NCBI GenBank assembly: GCA_905250885.1
Contig: CAJNOQ010000068.1
Span: forward strand, 1 to 64,000
Direction: 5' to 3'
Length of the DNA stretch: 64,000 bases
Source of the DNA: Didymodactylos carnosus
Lineage: Eukaryota; Rotifera; Eurotatoria; Philodinida; Philodinidae
Below, in pieces: positions 63,801 through 64,000 of the stretch (its first letter is position 1; each line of letters opens with the position of its first letter). The position numbers and the translations under genes are program-made. The notes under the pieces were generated by a model, which was not told the DNA's origin, ran no database searches, and was given only the letters and a program-made list of their open reading frames with translations.

Positions 63801-63822
63801 CCAAATGGATTATGGAAGAATG
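54797..63822 (+). CDS. Gln/His-rich protein, probable nuclear cofactor, unidentified (partial)
   Basis: Five exons keep frame: 54797-54911, 55268-55321, 55388-55752, 62208-62352 and 62431-63822, about 690 residues so far. The last exon reaches a strong donor (AATG|GTAAGG), so coding probably continues off the window; if that intron is retained the protein ends five codons later (GKAK, stop). Residues 1-225 are acidic and Ser/Thr-rich. Exon 5 opens KENYVVGRLSPVLNGPGL, then KPLMSITMPN, a short charged, possibly helical stretch AAKKRIDAALEKNIETIVTQ, His runs, a Pro/Tyr segment (PPLLPPYHYHPYLPSPYGLP), LERYGPAALAAFAAV and a Gln/His tract of about 45. No DNA-binding domain, zinc finger or membrane segment is visible. 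The style is that of a transcriptional cofactor, but I do not recognise the family. Intron 3 is 6.5 kb and holds a possible second first exon at 58472. Confidence 0.65.
55961..56924. mobile_element. 964-bp nested inverted-repeat element in intron 3
   Basis: The ends AAGAGCCATTGCACGGTAG and (reverse of the right end) AAGAGCTACTGCACGATAG start arms of about 85 bp that include ATGTCCGATGTTTTTGTTC and AAAATTTCATAATAGAT. A second, inner pair (about 56281-56372 against 56566-56645; GGCTTTCGCATAAGCTTTTT, AATATTACTTATGTCTATTG) is nested inside. The element is flanked by TT..AA, so a TA or TTAA duplication is possible. No transposase remnant seen. Confidence 0.85.
57762..57858. repeat. (TA)n and (TC)n microsatellites
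   Basis: (TA)n at 57762-57784 and a (TC)n run of about 16 units at 57827-57858, about 40 bp apart. Confidence 0.9.
58472..58546 (+). CDS. Candidate alternative first coding exon
   Basis: ATG followed by 25 codons reading MPFAIKQQPQYHHHKSHRRR and then SHRHR, ending phase 0 at a consensus donor GTAAGTTAA. Exon 62208 starts in phase 0, so the two join in frame. The His/Arg-rich content resembles the His-rich style of the main protein. If used, a second promoter just upstream would make a short isoform lacking the acidic first 178 residues and carrying a basic start instead. Not proven without transcripts. Confidence 0.55.
59122..59154. repeat. (AC)n(AT)n(AG)n compound microsatellite
   Basis: About nine AC units run directly into AT and then AG units. 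Confidence 0.9.
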
Positions 63823-64000
63823 GTAAGGCAAAATAAATCGTTGTTATTGATGTCGTATAATTATTATTTATCAAAAATTAGAGTTTTGTATATTTTGTCT
63901 TGTTTATGTTGTGTTTTTGGTCGTCGTATACTGTATTTTTTCGTTATATAAAATTATTCAAAGCAAAGAAGAAAAAAAGTGTTCACAGTTTATAATTGGT
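63823..64000 (+). other. Intron start or 3' UTR at the right edge
   Basis: Follows the donor GTAAGG at 63823. It contains an in-frame TAA at 63834-63836 if not spliced. No other feature. Confidence 0.4.

Noticed and set aside
1-64000. tRNA, rRNA and CRISPR-like arrays
   Set aside because: No B-box (GGTTCGAANNC) with a matching A-box was noticed, no rRNA-like segment, and the only short regular repeats are microsatellites and a 15-bp triplicate.

Overview
The window is animal nuclear DNA: AT-rich, with multi-exon genes, mostly short introns (about 50-70 bp, a few longer) with GT...AG ends, CAA/CAG and AAT tracts in coding sequence, and many small inverted-repeat transposons. The proteins are clearly metazoan (MAP3K4-type kinase, Go alpha subunit, MEF2, KIAA0930). 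Short introns, low GC and piggyBac-, Penelope- and LINE-like relics would suit a rotifer or another small lophotrochozoan, but nothing here fixes the species.

Layout. Positions 1-11775 hold three minus-strand genes in tandem: a MAP3K4-like kinase (5' part; the rest of the kinase domain lies off the left edge), a class I protein arginine methyltransferase of the PRMT6/PRMT2 kind, and a complete KIAA0930 (DUF2045) homologue. A decayed LINE (about 12240-15590), itself hit by a 127-bp hairpin MITE and a second dispersed element, separates KIAA0930 from a complete plus-strand G protein alpha-o gene (16710-19476). Then come 19 kb with no host gene that I can support, holding transposon relics: a piggyBac element with intact TTAA ends, a hAT-type MITE with an 8-bp duplication, a probable Penelope-like RT fragment, and hairpin elements. 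MEF2 (38598-40695) follows, then 13.7 kb of further gene-poor DNA with at least six inverted-repeat elements. From 54797 to the right edge runs a Gln/His-rich gene of unknown identity with a likely alternative first exon.

The genes do not form a pathway by position. MAP3K4 (stress MAPK cascade, p38/JNK), Go (GPCR signalling) and MEF2 (a p38 target) are all signalling genes, but their proximity is probably chance. The large gene-free flanks of MEF2 fit a developmental regulator with distant enhancers; this is inference. Exon limits were derived by hand from splice signals and reading-frame continuity; no searches were run.
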